Of a stretch of DNA of 64,000 bases, positions 17,567 to 26,083 are shown one piece after another. Source of the DNA: Nitratireductor alexandrii (GTDB taxonomy: Bacteria > Pseudomonadota > Alphaproteobacteria > Rhizobiales > Rhizobiaceae); the NCBI RefSeq assembly GCF_004000215.1, contig NZ_RBVY01000003.1:166969-230968 (forward strand), read 5' to 3'. Positions within the stretch are counted from its first letter, which is position 1; every line of letters starts with the position of its first letter. The position numbers and the translations under genes are program-made. The notes under the pieces are model-generated. The model did not search any database and was not told where the DNA came from. It saw only the letters and a list, made by a program, of their open reading frames with translations.

Positions 17567-18031
17567 TCAACCGCCACGCCGGGGCATGAAGGCGGCGATC
17601 CATTCTTTTGGAAAGCGGCGCGGCCGCCCCCCTTCGCCGACGATCGCGGCCTCGACCCTGGCCGTCACCAGCACGTCGTCGCCGCGCTTAAGCTCCTGCT
17701 CCATGAAGATCCGCGCGCCGGAAATCTCGGCCGTGCGGGTGTCGATGGTCAGAATATCATCGATCTTGGCCGGCGCCTTGAACTCGATCGCCATCTTGCG
17801 CACCACCCAGACCAGTTTTTCGCCATGTTTGCCGTCGGCGAGCTCGGTATGGTGGACACCGGCGAGTCGCAGGAAATCGGACCGCCCGCGCTCGAAGAAC
17901 TCCAGATAGCGCGCGTGGTAGACCACGCCGGAAAAGTCGGTGTCGGCGTAGTAGACCCGCGCCTGCAACCGGTGGCCGAAATCCGTCATCTCCCCGGCGA
18001 TGCCCGCCGGCTGTTCACCATGATCCGCCAT
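17567..18031 (-). CDS. ybgC: Tol-Pal associated acyl-CoA thioesterase YbgC
   Basis: The product has 154 aa from the ATG at 18031, in the GAAAG ribosome-site context. It is a single hotdog domain with the YbgC signature VYYADTDFSGVVYHARYLEFFERGR, where the Asp of DTDFSG is catalytic. It hydrolyses acyl-CoA thioesters and is linked to phospholipid metabolism near the tol genes. Gene order ruvCAB then ybgC-tolQRAB-pal is typical of alphaproteobacteria, interrupted here only by a divergent GH5 gene. Coupling to Tol function is known by association, not mechanism. Confidence 0.94.
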   Translation of the reverse strand: MADHGEQPAGIAGEMTDFGHRLQARVYYADTDFSGVVYHARYLEFFERGRSDFLRLAGVHHTELADGKHGEKLVWVVRKMAIEFKAPAKIDDILTIDTRTAEISGARIFMEQELKRGDDVLVTARVEAAIVGEGGRPRRFPKEWIAAFMPRRGG

Positions 18032-18071
18032 CCCGCTTTCCTTCGTCCGATCCGTCTGGCAAGGAGCCCGC

Positions 18072-19346
18072 ATGGGGCGCGTGCGCAAATCGATGGCATT
18101 CCTGGCCGCATTGTTCAAGCACGGCCTCGCCGGTCTGGTTCTTCTGCTGGCTGCGGCGGGCTGGGCGAACGCGGCGACCTTTTCGGCCCAGCGCGGCCTC
18201 AATCTCGACATCTGGGTAAGCTGGCCCGACGAAAGCCGCTGGGACGAGGAAGACGTGCTGTTGCCCTTTCCCGAGTGGCGCCGCACGGTCGACCAGGCCG
18301 CCCTGAAACGCCTCAGGGAGGCCGGCTTCGACTTCGTGCGCATGCCGGTCGATCCCTCGCCCTTCCTGTCCGACAAGGCGGCCCGTTTCCACGACCGGCT
18401 CTATGGCGAAGTGTCGGATGCCGTGCGCGTCGTCACGGCGGCCGGGCTGAAGGTCGTCGTCGACATGCATCTGTTTCCCGCCGGCGGCAACCGCGCCATC
18501 GGCATGAGCCAGGTGATGGACGATGCGGCGCTGTTCGAACGTTACGTCGAGACGGTCCGGCGCATGGCGCGCACGCTCGCGCGCGAGGACCCGACCATGG
18601 TCGCCTTCGAGCTGATGAACGAGCCGATCGTGGACTGCGCGCCCGGTACGACGGCCTGGCCCGACCGGCTCGGGCGGCTGTTTGCCGCCGCGCGCGCCTC
18701 CGCGACGCGGCTGACGCTGGTGCTTTCGGGCGGCTGCTGGGGCTCGGCTGACGGTCTGGCCGCCCTCGACCCAGCCACGATCCCCGACGACAATGTGCTG
18801 TGGTCGTTTCATTCCTACACGCCCTTCCTGCTCACCCATCAGGGCGCGGGCTGGGCCGGCGACTTCATCCGCTATGTCGCCGGGCTACCCTACCCGCCGC
18901 ACGCCGTGCCGCGCGCCGAACTCGACGCCGCGCTTGAAAGGATACGCGAGCGCATCCGCGCCGACGCGCCCTGGACACGCCGGGCCGGCATGCTGGCCTA
19001 TCTCGACGAGGAGATCGCCAAGCTGGACACGGCCGACGAACTGGCCGCCGTGATGGCCGCCCCCTTCGTCGAGGTCGCCGGGTGGGCGCGTCGCCATGAC
19101 ATCGCCCCGCAGCGCATCCTGCTGGGAGAGTTCGGCATGATCCGCCAGGAATACGGCACCCAGGCCGTGATGCCGGCCGAATGGCGGGCCGCCTATGTCG
19201 CCGACATGATCGATCTCGCCGAACGAAACGGCTTCGCCTGGTCGATCTGGGGCTATGGCGGCGCCTTCGGCGTGGTCGAGGCCTTCGAGGGAGAGCCGAC
19301 GGAGGGCGCGATACTTAGGACCGTGGAGGGTCTGCCAAGACGCTAG
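18072..19346 (+). CDS. Secreted glycoside hydrolase family 5 (cellulase-like)
   Basis: The product has 424 aa. A signal peptide covers about 1-35. The TIM-barrel GH5 fold is supported by VRMPVD (90-94), VVVDMH (128-133), AFELMNEP with the acid/base Glu184, SFHSYTP with His247, and ILLGEFG with the nucleophile candidate Glu353. These spacings fit GH5, so it likely cuts a beta-linked glucan or mannan in the periplasm or outside. It starts after a clear AAGGAG ribosome site, diverges from ybgC by 40 bases and converges on ruvB. Substrate cannot be told; a role with an exopolysaccharide or cellulose is plausible but unproven. Confidence 0.88.
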   Translation: MGRVRKSMAFLAALFKHGLAGLVLLLAAAGWANAATFSAQRGLNLDIWVSWPDESRWDEEDVLLPFPEWRRTVDQAALKRLREAGFDFVRMPVDPSPFLSDKAARFHDRLYGEVSDAVRVVTAAGLKVVVDMHLFPAGGNRAIGMSQVMDDAALFERYVETVRRMARTLAREDPTMVAFELMNEPIVDCAPGTTAWPDRLGRLFAAARASATRLTLVLSGGCWGSADGLAALDPATIPDDNVLWSFHSYTPFLLTHQGAGWAGDFIRYVAGLPYPPHAVPRAELDAALERIRERIRADAPWTRRAGMLAYLDEEIAKLDTADELAAVMAAPFVEVAGWARRHDIAPQRILLGEFGMIRQEYGTQAVMPAEWRAAYVADMIDLAERNGFAWSIWGYGGAFGVVEAFEGEPTEGAILRTVEGLPRR

Positions 19347-19368
19347 GCCTGACGACCGCCGGCGGCCG

Positions 19369-20406
19369 TCACTCCTCCTCGAACAGCCGTCCCTGCATCT
19401 CGGCCAGGTTTCGCGGCGCCTCGAGGCCGAGATGGCGCCAGGCATTGCCCGTCAAAAGCCGCCCGCGCGGCGTGCGCTGGATAAAGCCCTGCTGGATCAG
19501 GAACGGCTCGATGATGTCCTCGATGGCGTCGCGCGGCTCCGACAGCCCCGCGGCGATGGTCTCGATCCCCACCGGGCCGCCGCCGAAATTCCGCGCGATC
19601 ATGGACAGATAACGCCGGTCGAGCTGGTCGAGACCCAGCGCGTCGACCTCCAGCCGCGACAGCGCCTCGTCGGCGATCTTGCGGTCGACCACCTCCACGC
19701 TGGCAACGGAAGCGAAATCGCGCACCCGGCGCAGCAAACGCCCGGCGATTCGTGGCGTGCCGCGCGCCCGGCGGGCGATTTCCGTCGCGCCCTCCTCGGC
19801 CATCGGCAGATTGAGGATGCGCGCGCCGCGGCGCACGATCTTCTCCAACTCCTCGACTTCGTAGAAATTGAGTCGCACCGGGATGCCAAAGCGGTCGCGC
19901 AGAGGATTGGTGATCAGCCCGAGACGCGTGGTCGCGGCGACCAGGGTAAAGCGCGAAAGCTCGATCTTGACCGAGCGCGCCGCCGGTCCCTCGCCGATGA
20001 TCAGGTCGAGCTGAAAATCCTCCATCGCCGGGTAGAGGATCTCCTCGACCGCCGGCGTCAGCCGGTGGATTTCGTCGATGAACAGGACATCGCGATCCTC
20101 GAGATTGGTGAGGAGCGCCGCCAGATCGCCCGCCTTGGCGATCACCGGACCGGAAGTGGAGCGGAAATTCACGCCCAGTTCCTTGGCCATGATCTGGGCG
20201 AGCGTGGTCTTGCCGAGCCCGGGCGGGCCGACGAACAGCACATGGTCGAGCGCCTCGCCGCGCGCCTTGGCGGCTTCGACAAACACTTTCAGATTGGCGC
20301 GCGCGGCCGCCTGGCCGACAAAGTCGTCCAGCGATTGCGGCCGCAGCGAGACGTCGACGTCCTCGCCGGTTTTTTCGGAGGAAATCAGCCGGGGCGCGGT
20401 GTTCAT
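19369..20406 (-). CDS. ruvB: Holliday junction DNA helicase RuvB
   Basis: The product has 345 aa. Walker A is [12 protein letters not shown], Walker B is [10 protein letters not shown], and the sensor region includes [22 protein letters not shown]-terminal winged helix binds DNA ([20 protein letters not shown], then RTPRGR). RuvB hexamers drive branch migration with RuvA, and RuvC cuts the junction. It lies 43 bases after ruvA in the same direction. All motor motifs are intact. Confidence 0.98.
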   Translation of the reverse strand: MNTAPRLISSEKTGEDVDVSLRPQSLDDFVGQAAARANLKVFVEAAKARGEALDHVLFVGPPGLGKTTLAQIMAKELGVNFRSTSGPVIAKAGDLAALLTNLEDRDVLFIDEIHRLTPAVEEILYPAMEDFQLDLIIGEGPAARSVKIELSRFTLVAATTRLGLITNPLRDRFGIPVRLNFYEVEELEKIVRRGARILNLPMAEEGATEIARRARGTPRIAGRLLRRVRDFASVASVEVVDRKIADEALSRLEVDALGLDQLDRRYLSMIARNFGGGPVGIETIAAGLSEPRDAIEDIIEPFLIQQGFIQRTPRGRLLTGNAWRHLGLEAPRNLAEMQGRLFEEE

Positions 20407-20449
20407 GACGTCCTCATCGCATGCCCGCCGGACCCCGGCAAGCCGACGA

Positions 20450-21070
20450 TCATCGTGCCAGCTCCTTCAGCCCGAGCCGGATCAGGCGGGCCGAATCGGC
20501 GCCCTCACCGGCTTCCTTCATCGCCGCGGCGACGGCATTGGCGGCCACGTCGCGACCGTAGCCGAGATTGGTCAGCGCCGAGACGGCGTCGGCGACCGGC
20601 GCCGGCGCCACGCCTTCGCCGAGTTCCTGCTTCAGCCCGATCGTGCCCGACGCCGCGCCGGCATGGGCCGGCGCCTTGTCGCGCAGTTCGGTGACGATGC
20701 GTTCGGCGACCTTCTTGCCCACACCCGGCGCCCGACTGACCATGGCGATGTCGCGCAGCGCCACCGCATTGGCCAGGTCCGCCGCCGACAGGGTGGACAG
20801 CACCGCGAGCGCCACCTTGGCGCCGACGCCCTGGACATTGTTCTGCAACAGCCGGAACCATTCGCGCTCGAGCGCGGAGGTGAAGCCGTAGAGCCTGATC
20901 ATGTCCTCGCGCACATAGGTTTCTATATAAAGCGTGACCGCCTCGCCCGGCCCGGGCAGGCCAGCAAGCACGCGAGCGGGGCAAAAGGCGACGTAACCGA
21001 CGCCGTGCACGTCGACCACGCAATAGTCCTCGCCGATCTCGTCGAGGGTTCCCTTGAGCTTGCCGATCAT
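20450..21070 (-). CDS. ruvA: Holliday junction DNA-binding protein RuvA
   Basis: The product has 206 aa. The N-terminal OB-like domain begins [20 protein letters not shown]. Two helix-hairpin-helix motifs follow ([14 protein letters not shown] and [16 protein letters not shown]), then an acidic flexible linker and the C-terminal domain that contacts RuvB ([16 protein letters not shown]). RuvA tetramers hold the four-way junction open. Its ATG overlaps the ruvC stop by 4 bases, showing translational coupling. Confidence 0.98.
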   Translation of the reverse strand: MIGKLKGTLDEIGEDYCVVDVHGVGYVAFCPARVLAGLPGPGEAVTLYIETYVREDMIRLYGFTSALEREWFRLLQNNVQGVGAKVALAVLSTLSAADLANAVALRDIAMVSRAPGVGKKVAERIVTELRDKAPAHAGAASGTIGLKQELGEGVAPAPVADAVSALTNLGYGRDVAANAVAAAMKEAGEGADSARLIRLGLKELAR

Positions 21071-21591
21071 GCCCGCCCCCCCGCATGAGCGGCGGCCAGC
21101 CGTGCCGGCACGCTTTGCCTGTGATGGGCATGGCAGATCGCGATCGCAAGCGCGTCGGCGGCGTCCTCGCTGTCGAAAACCGCCTTGGGCATCAAAACCT
21201 TGACCATCATGTGGATCTGCTTCTTGTCGCCGTGACCGACCCCGATCACCGTCTTCTTGACCGCGTTCGGCGCATATTCGGCGACCGCGAGGCCCGAAAG
21301 CGCCGGCACCAGCATGGCCACGCCCCGCGCCTGGCCGAGCTTCAGCGTCGCGGTGGCATCGCGGTTGACGAAAGTCTGCTCCACCGCCGCCTCGTCCGGC
21401 TCCAGCGCACGCATGACCTCCGCCAGCCCGTCATGCAGCTGACGCAGGCGAACCGCGAGCGCGGCCGAGGCATCGGAGCGCACGGTGCCCGCCGCCACGA
21501 AGCGCAACGCATTGCCCGTCGCCTCGACCAGTCCCCAGCCGGTGCGGCGCAGCCCCGGATCGATACCGATGATACGAATCGTGCTAGCCAT
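21067..21591 (-). CDS. ruvC: Crossover junction endodeoxyribonuclease RuvC
   Basis: The product has 174 aa, full length. The first catalytic Asp is in [15 protein letters not shown], the Glu is in AAVEQTFVN, and the C-terminal acidic pair is in [18 protein letters not shown]. It resolves Holliday junctions by symmetric cuts. It is the first gene of a ruvC-ruvA-ruvB operon on the minus strand. In many rhizobia yebC lies just upstream of ruvC; here yebC is 17 kb away. Confidence 0.98.
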   Translation of the reverse strand: MASTIRIIGIDPGLRRTGWGLVEATGNALRFVAAGTVRSDASAALAVRLRQLHDGLAEVMRALEPDEAAVEQTFVNRDATATLKLGQARGVAMLVPALSGLAVAEYAPNAVKKTVIGVGHGDKKQIHMMVKVLMPKAVFDSEDAADALAIAICHAHHRQSVPARLAAAHAGGRA

Positions 21592-21703
21592 GGTCCCACC
21601 TTAATCTGACGCAGGACCATTGCCAGCCGAATGTGAACAAACGAGAAACGAAATCGCTGCCTTCACCCGCCCGCCTCACCCCTCCACAGCACCGGAACAC
21701 CCT

Positions 21704-22480
21704 TTGCCCCTTCCCGACTTCGACCTGTCGCTCGCCATTCTGCTCGGCACCGTGCTCGTCGGCGGCATCGCCCGCGGCATGTCGGGATTCGGCACCGGCA
21801 TGATCGTGGTGCCGGTGGCGGCCGCGCTTTACGGGCCGAAGGCGGCGCTGGTCATCGTTGTGCTGATCGACACGCTGCCGATCATTCCGGTAACGATCCC
21901 CGCGCTCAAGGTCGCCCGCTGGCGCGAGGTGTTGCCGGTTCTGGCCGGGCTCAGCCTGCTATTGCCGGTCGGCATTCAGATCCTCAAATGGGGCGATCCC
22001 ACAATGCTGCGCTGGCTGATCTGCGTGGCGATCCTGCTGTGTGCGACGGCCCTGGTGAAGGGCTGGCGCTATGCCGGCCCGCGCACTGCCGGCACGTCTC
22101 TGCTGGTGGGCGCGGTGGCCGGGCTGTTGTCGGGCATCGCCTCGATTCCCGGGCCGCCGGTCATCATCTACTGGCTCGCCTCGCACCTGCCGCGCCTGAT
22201 CGTGCGGGCCAATCTGATGACCTTGTTTTTCCTGACCGAGGCGCTGTCGATCACCAATATCTGGTTGGCGGGTCTGTTCGAGCGTCAAGCGGTGCTGCTG
22301 AGCATCGCCGCCGCCGGCCCCTATTTCGTCGGCCTGACGATCGGCTCGCGCCTATTCGGTCTGGCGAGCGAGAAAACCTACCGCCGGGTGACCTTCGTGC
22401 TGATCGCGGCCGCCGCCCTGTTGGCGCTGCCGATCGCCGACCCGCTGTTTGCAGCCCTAGGCAGGCCGGACGCGAACTGA
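21704..22480 (+). CDS. TauE/SafE family membrane permease
   Basis: The product has about 258 aa if TTG 21704 is the start; an upstream TTG at 21620 would add 28 non-hydrophobic residues. Seven to eight membrane helices fill the protein. The family signature GIARGMSGFGTGMIVVP is near the N-terminus and its repeat GLLSGIASIPGPPVIIYW is in the second half. TauE/SafE proteins export sulfite or other small organosulfur anions, but most members are uncharacterised. It diverges from ruvC and converges on rcdA. A second family member is at 25139-25909. Confidence 0.85.
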   Translation: MPLPDFDLSLAILLGTVLVGGIARGMSGFGTGMIVVPVAAALYGPKAALVIVVLIDTLPIIPVTIPALKVARWREVLPVLAGLSLLLPVGIQILKWGDPTMLRWLICVAILLCATALVKGWRYAGPRTAGTSLLVGAVAGLLSGIASIPGPPVIIYWLASHLPRLIVRANLMTLFFLTEALSITNIWLAGLFERQAVLLSIAAAGPYFVGLTIGSRLFGLASEKTYRRVTFVLIAAAALLALPIADPLFAALGRPDAN

Positions 22481-22485
22481 ACGCG

Positions 22486-23013
22486 TCAGCCGCGGGCGAA
22501 GGCGGTGTTGAGGAGCGTGATCTGGTCGGAAACCGGATTGACCCGGCCGACGCTGGCCAGCGGCTCGGCGCCACTGCCGTAGATTTCGTCATCGAGCCGG
22601 CGCACCCGCCCCTGAAGATTGAGCGAATGCGACACCAGCGCGCGAAAATCCTCCGGCAGCTCGGACCAGCCCTCCGCCCGGTCATGGGCGGAAGCCGTGT
22701 CGAGCCGAACCTTCGATTTTTCCGCCGCGACCTGCTCGCGTGTCATCTCTCCGGAATTGGCCGCCCGCTGCAGCAGCAGCCAGGAGGCGACCTGCATCAG
22801 CCGGGTGGTCAGCCGCATCGATTCGGCGGCATAAAGCGTGGCCGCCAGTCGTGACAGTTTCTTGGCCTCGGCCCGGCCCGGCCCGTCGAGATATTCCGCG
22901 GTCTTTTCGACCAGCCCCATGCCTTCGTCGTAGAGCGGCTTGAACGACGGCGAAAACAGCCGGCGCTCGGCAAGGTTGATGGTATTCTCGTCGCCTCTTA
23001 CCGCATTACTCAT
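22486..23013 (-). CDS. rcdA: DUF1465 protein, RcdA (regulator of CtrA degradation)
   Basis: The product has 175 aa from the ATG at 23013. It is all-helical, with the DUF1465 core (NLAERRLFSPSFKPLYDEGM, RAEAKKLSRLAATLYAAESM, RLTTRLMQVASWLLLQRA). In Caulobacter this family is RcdA, an adaptor that helps ClpXP degrade the cell-cycle regulator CtrA. The C-terminal tail ends ITLLNTAFARG. A perfect CtrA box lies 127 bases upstream, which fits feedback of CtrA on its own degradation machinery. The family call is good; function in this organism is by homology. Confidence 0.85.
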   Translation of the reverse strand: MSNAVRGDENTINLAERRLFSPSFKPLYDEGMGLVEKTAEYLDGPGRAEAKKLSRLAATLYAAESMRLTTRLMQVASWLLLQRAANSGEMTREQVAAEKSKVRLDTASAHDRAEGWSELPEDFRALVSHSLNLQGRVRRLDDEIYGSGAEPLASVGRVNPVSDQITLLNTAFARG

Positions 23014-23139
23014 GGACGTCACCCCGCACGCTCGACTGCTTCCGACCAGTGGTCCATGCATATAGCCCGATCCGGCCGGCGACCTAACGGTCCCGGAGGC
23101 AGAAATTGCGCGTTCTCCCCGGCCAACGCAAGCCGATGT

Positions 23140-23154
23140 TTAACAAAGGGTTAA
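23140..23154. promoter_or_regulatory. Perfect CtrA box upstream of rcdA
   Basis: TTAA-CAAAGGG-TTAA matches the TTAA-N7-TTAA consensus at all eight fixed bases. It is 127 bases upstream of the rcdA start in a non-coding gap and about 155 bases from a second perfect box. In Caulobacter rcdA is a CtrA target, so the placement makes biological sense. Confidence 0.7.
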
Positions 23155-23186
23155 TGCCGCGGCCCGGAGCCGTCCCGAATCCGGAC

Positions 23187-23213
23187 AAAAAAAGAGCCGC
23201 GCAAAGCGGCTCT
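23187..23213 (-). terminator. Strong Rho-independent terminator
   Basis: On the minus strand AGAGCCGC-TTTGC-GCGGCTCT forms an 8-base perfect stem followed by TTTTTTT. It ends a minus-strand transcript that begins somewhere between here and the acyl-CoA synthetase stop at 23382, 170 bases away. This spacing suits either a 3' UTR of that gene or the small RNA proposed next. Confidence 0.85.
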
Positions 23214-23282
23214 CAGGAGTTTAACAGGGAGGCGTCAAACAGAGCAGACCCAGCCGCTCGGTAAGAATCCAGAAAAACTGGA
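23187..23282 (-). ncRNA. Candidate CtrA-controlled small RNA (about 95 nt)
   Basis: No coding frame occupies 23014-23381. Read on the minus strand, the stretch shows a perfect CtrA box (23308-23322), a TACTAT -10 candidate (23288-23293), then a 5' hairpin ATCCAG-TTTTT-CTGGAT (23267-23283), an unpaired GCCTCCCT that is complementary to ribosome sites (23226-23233), and a strong terminator. That order is what a trans-acting small RNA gene looks like. The alternative is a long 3' UTR of the upstream acyl-CoA synthetase. I cannot match it to a named family. The 5' end is estimated from the -10 element. Confidence 0.5.
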
Positions 23283-23287
23283 TGAAA

Positions 23288-23322
23288 ATAGTAAACACCC
23301 ATAAAGCTTAACGTCCGGTTAA
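23288..23322 (-). promoter_or_regulatory. CtrA box plus -10 element for the candidate small RNA
   Basis: The plus strand has TTAA-CGTCCGG-TTAA at 23308-23322, a perfect CtrA box. On the minus strand it is followed after 14 bases by TACTAT (23293-23288). CtrA boxes at activated promoters commonly occupy the -35 region, as this arrangement would. The box lies 60 bases beyond the acyl-CoA synthetase stop, where no coding gene needs it. Confidence 0.55.
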
Positions 23323-23381
23323 CAGAAAGACGAAACTGCGACCCGTCGCGCGCGAACGCGAAGGCGGCGTTTTACCTGCGA

Positions 23382-25022
23382 TCACAAGGACTTCGCCATC
23401 TCGCGCAGGCGGAATTTCTGGATCTTGCCGGTCGAGGTTTTCGGAATTTCGGCGAAAACCACCATTTTGGGACATTTGAAACGCGCAAGCAGCGTCCGGC
23501 AATGCGCCAGGATATCCGCCTCGTCCGCCGTCTTGCCCGGCTTCAACTCGACATAGGCTACGGGCGTCTCGCCCCATTTCTCGTCCGCTCTGGCCACGAC
23601 GCCGCAAGCCGCCACCGCGGCGTGCTTGTAGAGCGCGTCCTCGACCTCGATGGAGGAAATGTTTTCGCCGCCGGAAATGATGATGTCCTTCGAGCGGTCC
23701 TTGAGCTGGATATAGCCGTCGGGATGCATGACGCCGAGATCGCCGGAATGGAACCACCCCCCGGCCAGCGCCTCGTCGGTCGCCGGCCTGTTCTTCAAAT
23801 AGCCCTTCATGACGATATTGCCGCGAAACATCACCTCACCGATCGTTTCGCCGTCGGCCGGGGTTTTCTCCATCGTCTGCGGATCCATGACGGTCAGGTT
23901 TTCAAGCGCCGCGTAGCGCACGCCCTGCCGGGCCTTTTTCGACGTACGCTCGCCCTTGTCCAGCGCGTCCCACTCCCCTTTCCATTCGTTGACGACCGCC
24001 GGACCGTAGGTTTCTGTCAGCCCGTAGAGATGGTTCACCATGAAACCCGCATCGGCCATGCCCGACAGCACCGCCTCGGGCGGCGGCGCGGCGGCGGTAT
24101 TGAAGGTGACGGTTTGCGAAAACGTGCGTTTTTCGGCATCGGGCGCGTTGAGCAGGCTCGACATCACCACCGGCGCGCCGCACAGATGGGTGACGCCGTG
24201 ATCGGCGATCGCGTCGTACATCGCCCCGGCGCGCACCCAGCGCAGGCACACATGCGCTCCCGCCTGGATGGCCAGCGTCCAGGGAAAACACCAGCCGTTG
24301 CAGTGAAACATCGGCAACGTCCACAGATAGACCGGATGCCGCGCCATGCCGGCATGGATGGTGTTGGCGTAGGCCATCAGCGCCGCGCCGCGATGATGAT
24401 AGACCACACCCTTGGGGTTGCCGGTCGTGCCGGACGTGTAGTTGAGCGAGATCGCATCCCATTCATCGTCCGGCATCGACCAGGCAAAATCTGGGTCGCC
24501 CGACGCCACGAACGTCTCGTAGTCGAGTTGGCCGATGCGCTCGCCCTTGGGATAGGGCGCGTCGCTGCCATGTTCGGGATCGTCGTAGTCGATGACCAGG
24601 GGGCTTGCGTCGGTCCGCGCGAGCGCCTCCTTCACCACCGGCGAGAATTCCCGATCGACGATCAGCACCTTTGTCTCGGCATGGTCGAGCTGGAAGGCGA
24701 TGATGGCCGCGTCGAGACGTGTGTTGAGCGAATGCAGCACCGCCTTGACCATCGGCACGCCGAAATGGGCCTCCAGCATCGCCGGCGTGTTCGACAGCAT
24801 CACCGACACCGTATCGCCCTTGCCGATGCCGCGCGCGGCAAGTGCCGAGGCCAATCGGCGCGAACGGGCAAAGAATTCGCGATAGGTCGTGCGCGCGGCG
24901 CCGTGGATGATCGCGGTCTGGTCGGGAAAGGTCTTGGCCGCGCGTTCGAGATAGGACAGTGGCGTCAACGGCTGGAAATTGGCCGCATTGCGGTCGAGGC
25001 CGGTTTCGAAAATGCCTGGCAC
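23382..25022 (-). CDS. Acyl-CoA synthetase (medium-chain / DmdB-like AMP-forming ligase)
   Basis: The product has 546 aa. The AMP-binding loop is YTSGTTGNPKG, followed by FHCNGWCFPW, then YGLTETYGP and the hinge region GWFHSGDLGVMHPDGYIQLKDRSKD. The catalytic lysine motif is STGKIQKF near the C-terminus. It converts a fatty or short organic acid to its CoA thioester via an acyl-adenylate. Length and motifs resemble the group that includes methylmercaptopropionate-CoA ligase (DmdB) and medium-chain ligases; the real substrate is not readable. It stands alone, separated from a TauE/SafE gene by 113 bases. Confidence 0.88.
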   Translation of the reverse strand: MPGIFETGLDRNAANFQPLTPLSYLERAAKTFPDQTAIIHGAARTTYREFFARSRRLASALAARGIGKGDTVSVMLSNTPAMLEAHFGVPMVKAVLHSLNTRLDAAIIAFQLDHAETKVLIVDREFSPVVKEALARTDASPLVIDYDDPEHGSDAPYPKGERIGQLDYETFVASGDPDFAWSMPDDEWDAISLNYTSGTTGNPKGVVYHHRGAALMAYANTIHAGMARHPVYLWTLPMFHCNGWCFPWTLAIQAGAHVCLRWVRAGAMYDAIADHGVTHLCGAPVVMSSLLNAPDAEKRTFSQTVTFNTAAAPPPEAVLSGMADAGFMVNHLYGLTETYGPAVVNEWKGEWDALDKGERTSKKARQGVRYAALENLTVMDPQTMEKTPADGETIGEVMFRGNIVMKGYLKNRPATDEALAGGWFHSGDLGVMHPDGYIQLKDRSKDIIISGGENISSIEVEDALYKHAAVAACGVVARADEKWGETPVAYVELKPGKTADEADILAHCRTLLARFKCPKMVVFAEIPKTSTGKIQKFRLREMAKSL

Positions 25023-25138
25023 GTGTGCCTCCCCATCTGCTGTTTGCCGAGAGAGTAGCGAGCCGTGGCGAGCGCGTCATCCGCCAATATGGCTGCCGAG
25101 AAAGGCAGGCCCGGCAGCGGCCGAGGCACCGGCACGCA

Positions 25139-25909
25139 TCAGCCGGAAAAGGCCGAGATCCCGTCCCAAACGAGTTTTAGCGCGACCACGAAAACGGTCG
25201 CGTAGGCGAGCGGATAGAAGATCTCCGCGCGCATGCGTTTGACCACATAGGCGCCGGCCAGCGTCGCCAGCGGCGCGAACGGCAGCAGCGCGAGCGACGT
25301 GCCGAGATTGACGGCGTCGAACTGGCCGAGCGCGAAATAGGGGATGAGCTTGACCGCATTGACGACCGAGAAATAGATGACGCTGGTTCCGGTATAAAGC
25401 TTCGGATCGAAGCGCAGCGGCAGGGTATAGACCTGATAGGGCGGTCCGCCGGCATGGGCGACGAAGCTGGTGAAGCCGCTGACCGCGCCCCAGAACACGC
25501 CGGCGGGTGGATTGTGGGCGCTCGCCCGCCCCGTGCCGGCGACCATCGAATAAAGCCAGCGCGCGACGAACAGCAACGTGACCACGCCCAGCACCAGCCT
25601 GACCACGTCGCCCGTCACCAGCGTCGCCGTCAGCCAACCGATGCCGATGCCCAAAAGCGCGCCCGGCAGCACGATGGCCAGGGTGCGTGTGTCGTAATAG
25701 CCACGCCAGGACCACAGCGAAACCACGTCCATCAGCACCAGGATCGGCAGCAGGATCGCGGCCGCCTGCACCGGCGAAATCACCAGCGCCATCAGCGGCA
25801 CGCCGAGAAACCCCATCGCGCCGCCCAGCCCGCCCTTGGCCAGGCCGACGAGAACGACCGCCGGAATCGCGACGGCATAGAAGGACGGATCGGTGATCAG
25901 TGACGGCAT
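25139..25909 (-). CDS. TauE/SafE family membrane permease
   Basis: The product has about 256 aa from MPSLI at 25909; an ATG at 25921 would add four residues. It is built of about eight membrane helices. The N-terminal signature reads VVLVGLAKGGLGGAMGFLGVPLMAL, with the matching second-half repeat GAVSGFTSFVAHAGGPPYQVY. Members export sulfite, sulfoacetate or similar anions in characterised cases. It lies downstream of nothing on the same strand and 116 bases before the acyl-CoA synthetase start. A link between the two, for instance organosulfur metabolism, is only a guess. Confidence 0.87.
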   Translation of the reverse strand: MPSLITDPSFYAVAIPAVVLVGLAKGGLGGAMGFLGVPLMALVISPVQAAAILLPILVLMDVVSLWSWRGYYDTRTLAIVLPGALLGIGIGWLTATLVTGDVVRLVLGVVTLLFVARWLYSMVAGTGRASAHNPPAGVFWGAVSGFTSFVAHAGGPPYQVYTLPLRFDPKLYTGTSVIYFSVVNAVKLIPYFALGQFDAVNLGTSLALLPFAPLATLAGAYVVKRMRAEIFYPLAYATVFVVALKLVWDGISAFSG

Positions 25910-26083
25910 CGGCGAGCGCAACTTTCAAGGCGCAGCCATAAAGGTTGCGGCGCGCGAAGGCGAGCGGCAATCGGATACCGGGCGCGTCCCGACCCACGCG
26001 GAACGCTGGTCATTCGGCGCGGGCTCGGTTATGCCCCATTCCCACCAAGATCGCACGCCATGAGCGGGCCGGAGAGCATGACC

